This document shows, piece by piece, positions 14,145 through 20,888 of a DNA stretch of 32,716 nucleotides. Numbering within the stretch: position 1 is the first letter of the stretch; every line of letters begins with the position of its first letter. Source of the stretch: Streptomyces sp. DH5 (GTDB lineage Bacteria > Actinomycetota > Actinomycetes > Streptomycetales > Streptomycetaceae). Location: the NCBI RefSeq assembly GCF_020873915.1, contig NZ_JAHWGP010000046.1, forward strand, positions 1 through 32,716. The letters run 5' to 3'. The translations under genes and the position numbers were made by a program. The notes below the pieces were generated by a model that saw only the letters and a list, made by a program, of their open reading frames with translations, was not told where the DNA came from and searched no databases.

Positions 14145-15100
14145 CTGAGAAGGCACTGAGGCTGGGGACACGGCGGAGCAAGCTCGCCATGGCCCAGTCC
14201 GGGCAGGTGGCGGATGCCGTGAGCCAGGTGACCGGACGGCCCGTCGAGCTCGTCGAGATCACCACGTACGGCGACGTCTCGCGCGAGCACCTCGCGCAGA
14301 TCGGCGGCACGGGTGTGTTCGTGGCCGCGCTGCGGGAGGCGCTGGCGCGCGGCGAGGTGGACTTCGCGGTGCACTCGCTGAAGGACCTGCCGACCACGCA
14401 GCCCGACGAACTGGTCGTGGCGGCCATCCCGGTGCGCGAGGACCCGCGCGACGTGATGGTGACGCGCGACGCGCTGAAGCTCACCGACCTGCCGCGCGGC
14501 GCGCGCATCGGCACCGGCTCGCCGCGCCGCATGGCGCAGCTGAACGCGTACGCGCGCAGCCACGGCATGGACTTCGAGACCGTCCCGATCCGGGGCAACG
14601 TCGACACCCGCATCGGGTACGTCCACCAGGGCGAACTGGATGCCGTGGTGCTGGCGGCCGCCGGGCTGAACCGGGTCGGCCGCAGCGACGAGGTGACCGA
14701 CTTCCTGTCGGTCGACACGATTCTGCCCGCTCCCGGCCAGGGAGCACTGGCGGTCGAGACCACCGCGGACAACGCGGAACTCATCGCCGCGCTCGCCGAG
14801 CTCGACGACCCGTTCACGCGGGCCGCCGTGACGGCCGAGCGGTCACTGCTCGCCGCCCTGGAGGCCGGCTGCAGCGCACCCGTGGGGGCGCTGGCCGATC
14901 TCCTGACCGACGGGCAGTCTGTCAAGGAAATGCGCCTGCGGGGCGTCGTCGGTTCGACCGACGGTGCCACGCTGGTGCAGCTGTCCACCACCGGTCCCGT
15001 GCCCGGGACGCACGAGGCGGCGATGGCGCTCGGTCGCGAACTCGCCACCGAGATGCTGGCGCAGGGCGCGGCCGGTCTGATGGGGGAGCGAGCACAGTGA
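14141..15100 (+). CDS. hemC: Hydroxymethylbilane synthase (porphobilinogen deaminase)
   Basis: A 319-residue enzyme that polymerises four porphobilinogens into hydroxymethylbilane. Conserved blocks are LRLGTRRSKLAMAQ near the N-terminus, VHSLKDLPT with the catalytic acidic loop, RIGTGSPRR, and IRGNVDTRI. The dipyrromethane cofactor attaches to C244 in LEAGCSAPVGA. Length is normal. The ATG at 14141 overlaps the hemA stop by 4 nt, and its own stop overlaps hemD by 4 nt. Confidence 0.97.
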   Translation: MTEKALRLGTRRSKLAMAQSGQVADAVSQVTGRPVELVEITTYGDVSREHLAQIGGTGVFVAALREALARGEVDFAVHSLKDLPTTQPDELVVAAIPVREDPRDVMVTRDALKLTDLPRGARIGTGSPRRMAQLNAYARSHGMDFETVPIRGNVDTRIGYVHQGELDAVVLAAAGLNRVGRSDEVTDFLSVDTILPAPGQGALAVETTADNAELIAALAELDDPFTRAAVTAERSLLAALEAGCSAPVGALADLLTDGQSVKEMRLRGVVGSTDGATLVQLSTTGPVPGTHEAAMALGRELATEMLAQGAAGLMGERAQ

Positions 15101-16794
15101 GCCCCACCACCCTTCCCGCCCCTCCGGAACACGGGCACGTCACCTTCCTCGGTGCCGGACCCGGGGATCCGGGACTGCTGACTCTGCGCGCCGTGGAGGC
15201 GCTGGCGAACGCGGACGTCCTGGTCGCCGAGCACGATGTGCTCGAGGTCGTGCGCACGCACGCCAGGCAGGGCGTCGCCGAAGTGCACACGGAGGCCGAT
15301 GCGTCGGTTCCGGGCACGGGCACGCCCCAACTGACGGTCGTTGACGGCGCGTCAACACCCGCCAGTGTCCCCGCGGTGCGGGATGCCGCACATCTTGTCA
15401 TGGAGGCCGCGCGGGGCGGCAGGCGGGTCGTGCGTGCGGTGTCCGGTGACCCCGGGCTCGACGCGTACGCCGCCGAGGAGATGCTGGCGTGCGCCTCGGC
15501 CGGGGTGCCGTTCGAGGTCGTGCCCGGTATCGCGACCGCGGTCGGCGTGCCCGCGTACGCCGGTGTGCCGCTGCGTGACGCCGAGGGCGCGGACGTGCGG
15601 TTCGTCGACGCGCGCACGGCGTCCGACCGGTGCTGGACGGAGGTCGGCGCGTCGGACGGCACGGTGGTCGTCTCCACCACGCTGGACTCCGTGGCGGCCA
15701 CGGCAGGCGAACTGGTGTCCGCCGGACGCAAGCCCGATACGCCGATGACGGTGACGGTCGCCGGGACGACGACCCGGCAGCGCTCCTGGACGGCGACGCT
15801 CGGCACGATCGCGCAGACGCTGAAGCAGGCGAAGGTGCTGCCCTCCCCGGAGGGCGGCCGGCCGGTGATAGCCGTGGTCGGTGAGCGTTCCGCCCCCGCC
15901 CAGCGCGACCGGCTGGCGTGGTTCGAGTCCAAGCCGCTGTTCGGCTGGAAGGTCCTCGTGCCGCGCACGAAGGAGCAGGCGGCGTCGCTCTCCGACCAGC
16001 TGCGCTCCTACGGTGCCGTGCCGAGCGAGGTGCCGACGATCGCCGTCGAGCCGCCGCGCACGCCCCAGCAGATGGAGCGCGCGGTCAAGGGCCTGGTGAC
16101 GGGCCGCTACGAGTGGATCGCGTTCACCTCCGTCAACGCCGTGAAGGCGGTGCGGGAGAAGTTCGAGGAGTACGGGCTCGACGCGCGTGCCTTCGCGGGC
16201 ATCAAGGTCGCGGCGGTGGGCGACCAGACCGCCCAGGCGCTGATCGACTTCGGCGTCCGGCCGGACCTGGTGCCGAGCGGTGAGCAGTCGGCCCGCGGTC
16301 TGGTGGAGGACTGGCCGCCCTACGACCCGGTCTTCGACCCGATCGACCGCGTCTTCCTGCCGCGCGCCGACATCGCCACGGAGACGCTGGTCGCCGGGCT
16401 GATCGAGCTCGGCTGGGAGGTGGACGACGTGACCGCCTACCGTACGGTCCGCGCGTCGCCGCCCCCGGCGGAGACCCGTGAGGCGATCAAGGGCGGCGGC
16501 TTCGACGCGGTGCTGTTCACGTCGTCGTCGACGGTGCGGAACCTGGTCGGTATCGCGGGCAAGCCGCACAACGTGACGGTGATCGCCTGCATCGGCCCGG
16601 CCACGGCGAAGACCGCCGAGGAGCACGGCCTGCGGGTCGACGTGATGGCTCCCGAGCCGTCGGTCCACAAGCTGGCGGAGGCCCTGGCCGACTTCGGCAC
16701 GCGGCGCCGGCTGGCGGCGATCGAGGCCGGCGACCCGGTGACACGGCCGAGCGAGCGGCGCCCGGGGGCGCGGAGGCGCCGGTCGACGACGTGA
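15097..16794 (+). CDS. hemD: Uroporphyrinogen-III synthase fused to a methyltransferase-like domain
   Basis: A 565-residue two-domain protein. Residues about 13-250 resemble uroporphyrinogen-III C-methyltransferase (CobA/CysG): VTFLGAGPGDPGLLTLRAVEAL, then GVPFEVVPGIATAVGVPAYAGVPL. Residues about 280-530 are uroporphyrinogen-III synthase (FGWKVLVPRTKEQA, AFTSVNAVKAV, FTSSSTVRNLV), which closes hydroxymethylbilane with ring-D inversion. In the methyltransferase half, the usual RLKGGDPFIFGRGGEE loop is replaced by RAVSGDPGLDAYAAEE (113-128), so methylation activity is doubtful. The GTG start overlaps hemC by 4 nt, and a 16-bp hairpin follows. This hemD fusion is usual in actinobacteria. Confidence 0.92.
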   Translation: MSPTTLPAPPEHGHVTFLGAGPGDPGLLTLRAVEALANADVLVAEHDVLEVVRTHARQGVAEVHTEADASVPGTGTPQLTVVDGASTPASVPAVRDAAHLVMEAARGGRRVVRAVSGDPGLDAYAAEEMLACASAGVPFEVVPGIATAVGVPAYAGVPLRDAEGADVRFVDARTASDRCWTEVGASDGTVVVSTTLDSVAATAGELVSAGRKPDTPMTVTVAGTTTRQRSWTATLGTIAQTLKQAKVLPSPEGGRPVIAVVGERSAPAQRDRLAWFESKPLFGWKVLVPRTKEQAASLSDQLRSYGAVPSEVPTIAVEPPRTPQQMERAVKGLVTGRYEWIAFTSVNAVKAVREKFEEYGLDARAFAGIKVAAVGDQTAQALIDFGVRPDLVPSGEQSARGLVEDWPPYDPVFDPIDRVFLPRADIATETLVAGLIELGWEVDDVTAYRTVRASPPPAETREAIKGGGFDAVLFTSSSTVRNLVGIAGKPHNVTVIACIGPATAKTAEEHGLRVDVMAPEPSVHKLAEALADFGTRRRLAAIEAGDPVTRPSERRPGARRRRSTT

Positions 16795-16823
16795 CGGGGC
16801 CGTAACGGTCGTACACGTGAGGT

Positions 16824-16860
16824 GGTGGCGGGGCGTGCCGTGAGGGCGCGCCCCGCCACC
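16824..16860 (+). terminator. Terminator of the rex-hemACD operon
   Basis: A perfect 12-bp stem, GGTGGCGGGGCG / CGCCCCGCCACC, extendable inward by four pairs (one G-U) to a 5-nt loop. It begins 29 nt after the hemD stop codon. Confidence 0.9.
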
Positions 16861-16899
16861 GCGCGTTGGGACTGTGGCCGGGCGGCCGAGGGGGCGATT

Positions 16900-16968
16900 G
16901 GAGCGGTTCTCCATCGGTCCGCCTGAAACTCGCAGGTGGCCGGTTGCGCGAGCTTGGAGAAACGCTCC
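16900..16968. repeat. Inverted pair of GGAG-N5-CTCC dyads
   Basis: GGAGCGGTTCTCC (16900-16912) and GGAGAAACGCTCC (16956-16968) form an inverted repeat with one mismatch, separated by 43 nt. Each copy is itself a short dyad, GGAG-N5-CTCC. They lie between the hemD terminator and the stop codon of the convergent nucleotidyltransferase gene. They could be a terminator-like cruciform or twin operator sites; unassigned. Confidence 0.45.
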
Positions 16969-16980
16969 CATTGCTCTGAC

Positions 16981-17580
16981 TCAGGCCGTAGGCCACGCCA
17001 GCACGGTCAGCTCGGGCCACTGCCGGCACCAGCGTGCCGCCTTGGCCTCGTACACGGCACGCGGCGCGAGGACCGGATTGGGGCGTACGACGAGCCCGAA
17101 CACGTCGGAGAGTCCGTGTGGCGCGTAGACGCGCCACCGGCCACCGGGTTCCAGCCGCACGCCCAGGCAGCAGGTGGTCGCGGCGAAACTGTCGATCGCC
17201 GCCTCGGCGGAGGTGTACGGGGGACACGGGACGCCGAACTTCTGTTCGTACCAGAGGTGGACGCGGGCCTCATTGCGGACCTCGACCTCGGCCGGGAGGT
17301 CCGCGAAGGCCGTGGCCGCGGCACGGATCACCGCGTCCTCCGCCTCCCAGGACAGGTCGCGGTCGTCGAAGTAGAAGACGTCGTAGTCCTTGATCCCCTC
17401 GGTGGGGGGCCGGCCCGTGACGACGTTCCACACGGTCTGGAAGAGGCAGCCGGCCGTCAGGTACCAGCCGGGCAGGCCCATCGCCGCGGTCCGGTCGAGC
17501 ACCTGGAGGAGCGTCTCGTTGCGGGACAGGGCGACTTGCAGGGCGGCGAGTTGCTCGTCCAGCGGGAGGTGTCCGGTCAC
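16981..17580 (-). CDS. Nucleotidyltransferase family protein (NTP_transf_6 type)
   Basis: A 199-residue protein of the family with conserved GWYLTAGCLFQTVWN (residues 36-50) and KDYDVFYFDDRDLSWEAED (about 64-82), which resembles a nucleotidyltransferase acidic metal site (DYDVFYFD). A C-terminal part with HGLSDVFGLVVRPN follows. The family is assigned to nucleotidyltransferases on fold grounds; I know of no established substrate. GTG start. It is monocistronic, convergent with hemD, and has a TGAACAC/GTGTTCA dyad 27 bp upstream that could be its operator. It marks the left edge of the accessory block between hemD and hemB. Confidence 0.8.
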   Translation of the reverse strand: MTGHLPLDEQLAALQVALSRNETLLQVLDRTAAMGLPGWYLTAGCLFQTVWNVVTGRPPTEGIKDYDVFYFDDRDLSWEAEDAVIRAAATAFADLPAEVEVRNEARVHLWYEQKFGVPCPPYTSAEAAIDSFAATTCCLGVRLEPGGRWRVYAPHGLSDVFGLVVRPNPVLAPRAVYEAKAARWCRQWPELTVLAWPTA

Positions 17581-17606
17581 CGTGCATGCCTACCACGATG
17601 AATGCG

Positions 17607-17631
17607 TGAACACTTCTCGCTGCCGTGTTCA
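17607..17631. promoter_or_regulatory. TGAACAC-N11-GTGTTCA dyad upstream of the nucleotidyltransferase gene
   Basis: A perfect 7-bp inverted repeat with an 11-nt spacer, 27 bp upstream of the minus-strand GTG at 17580. Spacing and position suit a dimeric repressor covering that promoter. No dedicated regulator lies beside it. Confidence 0.45.
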
Positions 17632-17786
17632 GGCACTCGGCGCGCAGGGTGTTGTCCGGTTGATCGCCGTGCCGGTCGCCGGCGCGATGCGAGTCGCCCC
17701 GGCCCTCCGAGGCATCCCGGGGGAGGGAAAGCCAGGAGGGACCGCGCGTCTTGATCGCTGCTGAGGCCGCTGATTGGCTGGCTGAC

Positions 17787-18326
17787 ATGGATGACCTCGG
17801 ACCTGTCGCGTGGCCGCCCTTACCGATCACGACCGAGCGGCTCGTGCTGCGTGAGTCCGAGGCCCGGGACCGCGCGGCGTTCATCGAGCTGCATGCCTCG
17901 TCGGAGACGCACACCTATCTCGGCGGTCCCCGGCCGCGTGACGAGCTGGAGCGCGAGATGCCCGAGGTGCCCGGGCGGGCGCCCGGGAGTTTCGTCGTCG
18001 AGCTCGACGGGGAGATGATCGGCCAAATCCTGCTCAGGAGAGCAGCGGAACACCTTCGCCCGGCTGCCGTGGGGAAGGTCGATCTCGGCTACCTGTTCCT
18101 GCCGCGGGCGTGGGGATTCGGTTATGCCACCGAGGCGTGCGCGGCGGCACTGGACTGGCTCGACAGTGTCCTGCCGGGTGAGCCGGTGGTGCTCGCCACC
18201 CAGACCGCCAACGTCCGCTCGATGCGCCTCGCCGCAAGGCTGGGATTCACCGAAGTGGAGCGGTTCCGGGCCTGGGACGCCGATCAGTGGCTCGGTCTTA
18301 GGTCCCCGGTACTGCCCTGCGATTGA
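17787..18326 (+). CDS. GNAT family N-acetyltransferase
   Basis: A 179-residue GNAT of the RimJ/RimL-like type. It starts with the typical LPITTERLVLRESEARD strand-helix. The acetyl-CoA pyrophosphate-binding loop is PRAWGFGYATEACAAAL (Q/RxxGxG/A as RAWGFG), and the C-terminal part ends in QTANVRSMRLAARLGFTEVERF. It would transfer an acetyl group to an amine of a protein N-terminus, amino acid or drug; the substrate is unknown. Start uncertain: ATG 17787 lacks a ribosome-binding site, whereas TTG 17751, in frame, has AGGAGGG ten nt upstream and would add 12 residues. It is convergent with the DUF397 gene across a strong hairpin. Confidence 0.85.
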   Translation: MDDLGPVAWPPLPITTERLVLRESEARDRAAFIELHASSETHTYLGGPRPRDELEREMPEVPGRAPGSFVVELDGEMIGQILLRRAAEHLRPAAVGKVDLGYLFLPRAWGFGYATEACAAALDWLDSVLPGEPVVLATQTANVRSMRLAARLGFTEVERFRAWDADQWLGLRSPVLPCD

Positions 18327-18370
18327 GCCCTCGAGCTGCGGTGGCCCCGGCCGCCGACTGACACGCAGAC

Positions 18371-18403
18371 GTGGCCCGCACCGTGCATCCGGGTGCGGGC
18401 CAC
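18371..18403. terminator. Bidirectional terminator between GNAT and DUF397 genes
   Basis: A perfect 12-bp stem, GTGGCCCGCACC / GGTGCGGGCCAC, with a 9-nt loop, followed on the plus strand by TTGTGTTTG. It sits between two convergent genes. Confidence 0.9.
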
Positions 18404-18417
18404 TTGTGTTTGCTACG

Positions 18418-18624
18418 TCAGTGCTCGGACGCGTACGGCAGGAAGGCGGTCCAGGTGGTGGGGGTGAGGGCAAGGCGGCGGCCGTCCGGCTTCTTGGAGT
18501 CACGGACGAGGACGCGGTCAGGGGCCGCCGTCACCTCGACGCAGTCGGGGCCGTCGGGTGTGCTGTAGCTGCTCTTTATCCACTCGGGAGCCGTGGCGTC
18601 TTCGCTTGAGGTCCTGTGGATCAT
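18418..18624 (-). CDS. DUF397 domain-containing protein
   Basis: A 68-residue protein with the DUF397 core: WIKSSYSTPDGPDCVEV, then VLVRDSKKPDGRRLALTPTTWTAFL. In Streptomyces these small proteins pair with XRE/DUF5753 regulators, as next to whiJ. They are thought to modulate the partner regulator rather than bind DNA. Its ATG overlaps the stop codon of the XRE gene by 4 nt (ATGA), so the pair is translationally coupled. It ends at a strong bidirectional terminator. Confidence 0.9.
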   Translation of the reverse strand: MIHRTSSEDATAPEWIKSSYSTPDGPDCVEVTAAPDRVLVRDSKKPDGRRLALTPTTWTAFLPYASEH

Positions 18625-19454
18625 TCTTCTCCCAGCACTTTCTCGATGAAGGCCAGCGACTTCCGGGGGGTGAGAGCCTGCGCCCGGATGGTCCCGTAGC
18701 GGATGTCCAGCACTTGGACTTCCTTGGGATCGGTGATCACACGGCTGACGAGCTGGACTTCGTTGTGACCCACCGTGCCGCCATCTCGTAGCCGCAGCAG
18801 CCTGAACGAGCCTGCCAGTCCGGCGTTGTCCTCGCGGTCCAGGGGCAGGACTTGCAGATCAACGTTTCTCAACTGCCCCACTTCCAGCAAGCGTTCGAGC
18901 TGCCTTCGCATCACCATCCTGCCACCGATGGGACGACGGAGCGTGGACTCGCATTGGACGAAGCTGAAGAGGCGCAGCGGAGCGGACTCGGTCAGGATGT
19001 CCTGGCGGGCCAACCGGGCTGCCACATGCTGCTCGAACTCGTCTTCCGTGAACGGAGGTCGTCGGGTGGCGACCGACGCGCGCACGTACCCTTCCGTCTG
19101 CAACAACCCGTGGATGACGGTGTTGTTGTAGGCGCGCAGCTCGGTGGCCTCCGCCTCCAGGTTCTTCAAGTCCCGTACCTTCTTCGGGTATCGGACCTCC
19201 GCCACGTCCCTCTTCATCGCGGCGATCTTCCCGCCCGCGCCCAACACCTCGTCCGCCGCGTCCAGGTACTCGGGGCGGGGAATCCGCCGTCCCCGCTCCA
19301 CGCAGGAGACCAGCTCCTCCCCGTACCCGATCGCCGCCCCGAACTCCGCCTGCGTAAGGCCGGCCGTCTCCCGCCACAGCTTCAGCTGCCGGGTGACCGT
19401 ACGCATCACGGCCCCGGCTCCTTCGTCGTCCAGCTCCGCTTCCCACTCACCCAT
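18621..19454 (-). CDS. XRE family regulator with DUF5753 (WhiJ-like)
   Basis: A 277-residue regulator. The helix-turn-helix is in residues about 18-75 (LKLWRETAGLTQAEFGAAIG, then SCVERGRRIPRPEYLDAADE). The DUF5753 domain follows from about residue 90, with IHGLLQTEGYVRA and the C-terminal LDIRYGTIRAQALTPRKSLA. The chosen ATG has GGAGG eight nt upstream. It belongs to the large Streptomyces family of which WhiJ is the studied member; these act with adjacent DUF397 proteins and often an RsbW-like ATPase. All three kinds of gene are present here, the ATPase on the divergent strand. The XRE gene and the peptide/ATPase pair share a 203-bp divergent region. Confidence 0.9.
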   Translation of the reverse strand: MGEWEAELDDEGAGAVMRTVTRQLKLWRETAGLTQAEFGAAIGYGEELVSCVERGRRIPRPEYLDAADEVLGAGGKIAAMKRDVAEVRYPKKVRDLKNLEAEATELRAYNNTVIHGLLQTEGYVRASVATRRPPFTEDEFEQHVAARLARQDILTESAPLRLFSFVQCESTLRRPIGGRMVMRRQLERLLEVGQLRNVDLQVLPLDREDNAGLAGSFRLLRLRDGGTVGHNEVQLVSRVITDPKEVQVLDIRYGTIRAQALTPRKSLAFIEKVLGEE

Positions 19455-19657
19455 GTTCACCGCCTCCGTCGCGCGCCCTCCCCGGACCAGCTCCGGCCGC
19501 CTACGCCCGGTCACCCCGGGCAAGGCGGACGGAAACCGGGCAGCCGGCGTACAGCCACCAGCCGTACGAGCTGCCCGTTTTCACAGTGTGCACATGCATG
19601 AGCACATTGAGTGCCGAGAATCTGGAACTCCGCATCGTGGACAGGGAAGGGACCCCG

Positions 19658-19885
19658 ATGACGACACTCGCCCCCGAGACCCCCTGGGTGTTGCGCCTGG
19701 TCACCGACCGGCTGCCGGTCGGGCCGCCGCCGTACGCGACGGTGACGCTCGACCCCGTCACGCGGACCGCCCGCTACGCCGACAGCGCCGGGCGGCCCGG
19801 ACGGAACCGGGCACCTCTCGGACAGCCGCCGGTCGCCCGGGCCGTCCACCTTCACAAAGGGCGCGGATCTGAACACCCTGAGTGA
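19658..19885 (+). CDS. Small peptide resembling ATP-grasp RiPP precursors (tentative)
   Basis: A 75-residue reading frame. TPWVLRLVTDRLPVGPPPYA followed by TVTLDPVTRTARYADSAGRP strongly recalls the conserved leader of the 'putative ATP-grasp-modified RiPP' family (GRASP_targ, TgmA-like), where a PWGLR..PYATVRLDPVTQTARY pattern recurs. After GRP the frame reads GRNRAPLGQPPVARAVHLHK, unlike known cores. Reading one base shifted gives RTEPGTSRTAAGRPG..., closer to the family's core entry, so a frameshift is possible. No ATP-grasp ligase or methyltransferase lies in the window. The ATG follows GGGAAGGGA; in-frame ATGs at 19586 and 19598 would lengthen it. Its stop is one base before the ATPase start. 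Family assignment is from memory of the motif. Confidence 0.45.
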   Translation: MTTLAPETPWVLRLVTDRLPVGPPPYATVTLDPVTRTARYADSAGRPGRNRAPLGQPPVARAVHLHKGRGSEHPE

Positions 19886-19886
19886 C

Positions 19887-20322
19887 GTGAATCAGGAAAC
19901 CGTCGCACCGCGCACCGTGCTCCACCAGTACTCCGTGCCGCTCTCCGCCACCCGGCGGGGTGCGCGGCTCGCCCGCCTGTTGGCCGCCGAACAACTGGAA
20001 GCCTGGGGGATGCCGTTGGACCCGGCACGGCTGATCGTCGCCGAGCTCGCGGCCAATGCCGTCCTGCACGGGCGTGTGGCCGGGCGGAGCTTCCGGCCCG
20101 GTCTCACCGTCACCGCGCCCGGCACGCTGCGTATCGAGGTCACCGATCCCCGGGGGGATCGACTGCCCCCGCGGGAGCCGGCGGCCGGCGGGGCGGGGCT
20201 CGGTGACTCCGGGTACGGCCTGCTGCTGGTCGGGGAGCTGGCCGTACCGGTGGGGCGTGCGAGCGGGGCCGGTGCCGTGCAAGACCGTGTGGGCAGAGCT
20301 GGAGCCGGGCCGCTTGCGGTGA
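19887..20322 (+). pseudogene. RsbW-like ATP-binding protein, frameshifted near the C-terminus
   Basis: The first ~118 residues are a histidine-kinase-like ATPase of the anti-sigma type. The N box is LIVAELAANAVLHG, the G1 box IEVTDPRGDRLP, and the G2 box GDSGYGLLLVGELA. The family continues ADRWGV...KTVWAEL. Here the frame goes off at 20244-20247 (GTAC instead of GAC). Dropping T20245 restores ADRWGVRAGPVPCKTVWAEL and a stop at 20320-20322, two bases before the convergent gene's stop. Unshifted, the frame runs to 20462 and overlaps that gene by 138 bp, ending in low-complexity residues. It is therefore a recent pseudogene or a sequencing error. GTG start one base after the peptide stop. Confidence 0.82.
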
Positions 20323-20324
20323 GG

Positions 20325-20852
20325 TCAGCGGCAGAGGGCTTCGATGTCCTCGGCGAAGGTCGGGAACTCGGTGCGGGCCTCGGCGATGACGGTGCGGGCC
20401 GGCCGACGGGGGGTGGTGGCGTGGCGTTCGGCGAGTGCGGTGAGGGTCGCGTCGGGACGTGACTCGGAGGCCCCGTACACCACGGCCTCGAAGGGGCCGC
20501 AGCCGTCGGCCAGCATCCACAGGAAGTCGGAGAGGTTCCCGGCCACGACGCCGCACTCGCCTTCCGAACCCAGGAAGACCACGGGCTGCTCGGTGAGGGG
20601 ACGGCCCGGTCGCACGCGCCAGAGGGCAGCGAGGCCGCCCGTTCCGTCCTGCCCGAAGACCCGGTAGGCGTCGCCGTTGACTTCGGGGTTGCCCGTCCAC
20701 TGGCGCAGCCAGCCGGTGGTCTCCTCGGCCGGGTCGAAGGCGTCGTAGGGCTCGAAGTCGATGCCCTCGCCGTCGGCGTAGTCGATCTCCGTGCGGGCCA
20801 GGTCTGCGAGGGCGGGGGGAAGGGTGCGGTCGTCATGGGTCGTCTGGTTCAC
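20325..20852 (-). CDS. SMI1/KNR4 (SUKH) family protein
   Basis: A 175-residue protein. The pattern GWLRQWTGNPEVNGDAYRVF, then GGLAALWRVRPGRPL..QPVVFLGSEGECGVVAGNLSDFLWMLADGCGPFEAV, is that of SUKH-superfamily proteins: the acidic Trp-rich core and the LxxFLxLLAxG helix. In bacteria many SUKH proteins are toxin immunity proteins, but no toxin gene is beside it, so that role is not supported here. The GTG start has no Shine-Dalgarno. On the minus strand TACGGT (20864-20859) lies six bases before it and could be a -10 box for a leaderless mRNA. It lies 36 bp downstream of the MocR gene on the same strand and may also receive read-through from it. Confidence 0.75.
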   Translation of the reverse strand: MNQTTHDDRTLPPALADLARTEIDYADGEGIDFEPYDAFDPAEETTGWLRQWTGNPEVNGDAYRVFGQDGTGGLAALWRVRPGRPLTEQPVVFLGSEGECGVVAGNLSDFLWMLADGCGPFEAVVYGASESRPDATLTALAERHATTPRRPARTVIAEARTEFPTFAEDIEALCR

Positions 20853-20888
20853 GCGGGCACCGTATCCGGCGGTACCGACACCCGGCCG

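Noticed and set aside
17390-17764. A plus-strand open frame over the nucleotidyltransferase gene and its upstream region.
   Set aside because: It is antisense to a gene with conserved motifs, and the protein is Arg/Pro-rich without recognisable features.
19850-19861. TTCACAA as a second Rex operator.
   Set aside because: Only one half-site is present, inside a coding region, with no opposing TTGTGAA.
20323-20462. Native extended C-terminus of the ATPase.
   Set aside because: The extra residues are Gly-rich low complexity read antisense through a well-formed SUKH gene. The one-base correction explains the locus better.
20325-20852. SUKH protein as immunity protein of a contact-dependent toxin system.
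   Set aside because: No toxin, WXG100, RHS or polymorphic toxin gene is adjacent. Free SUKH genes are common in Streptomyces.
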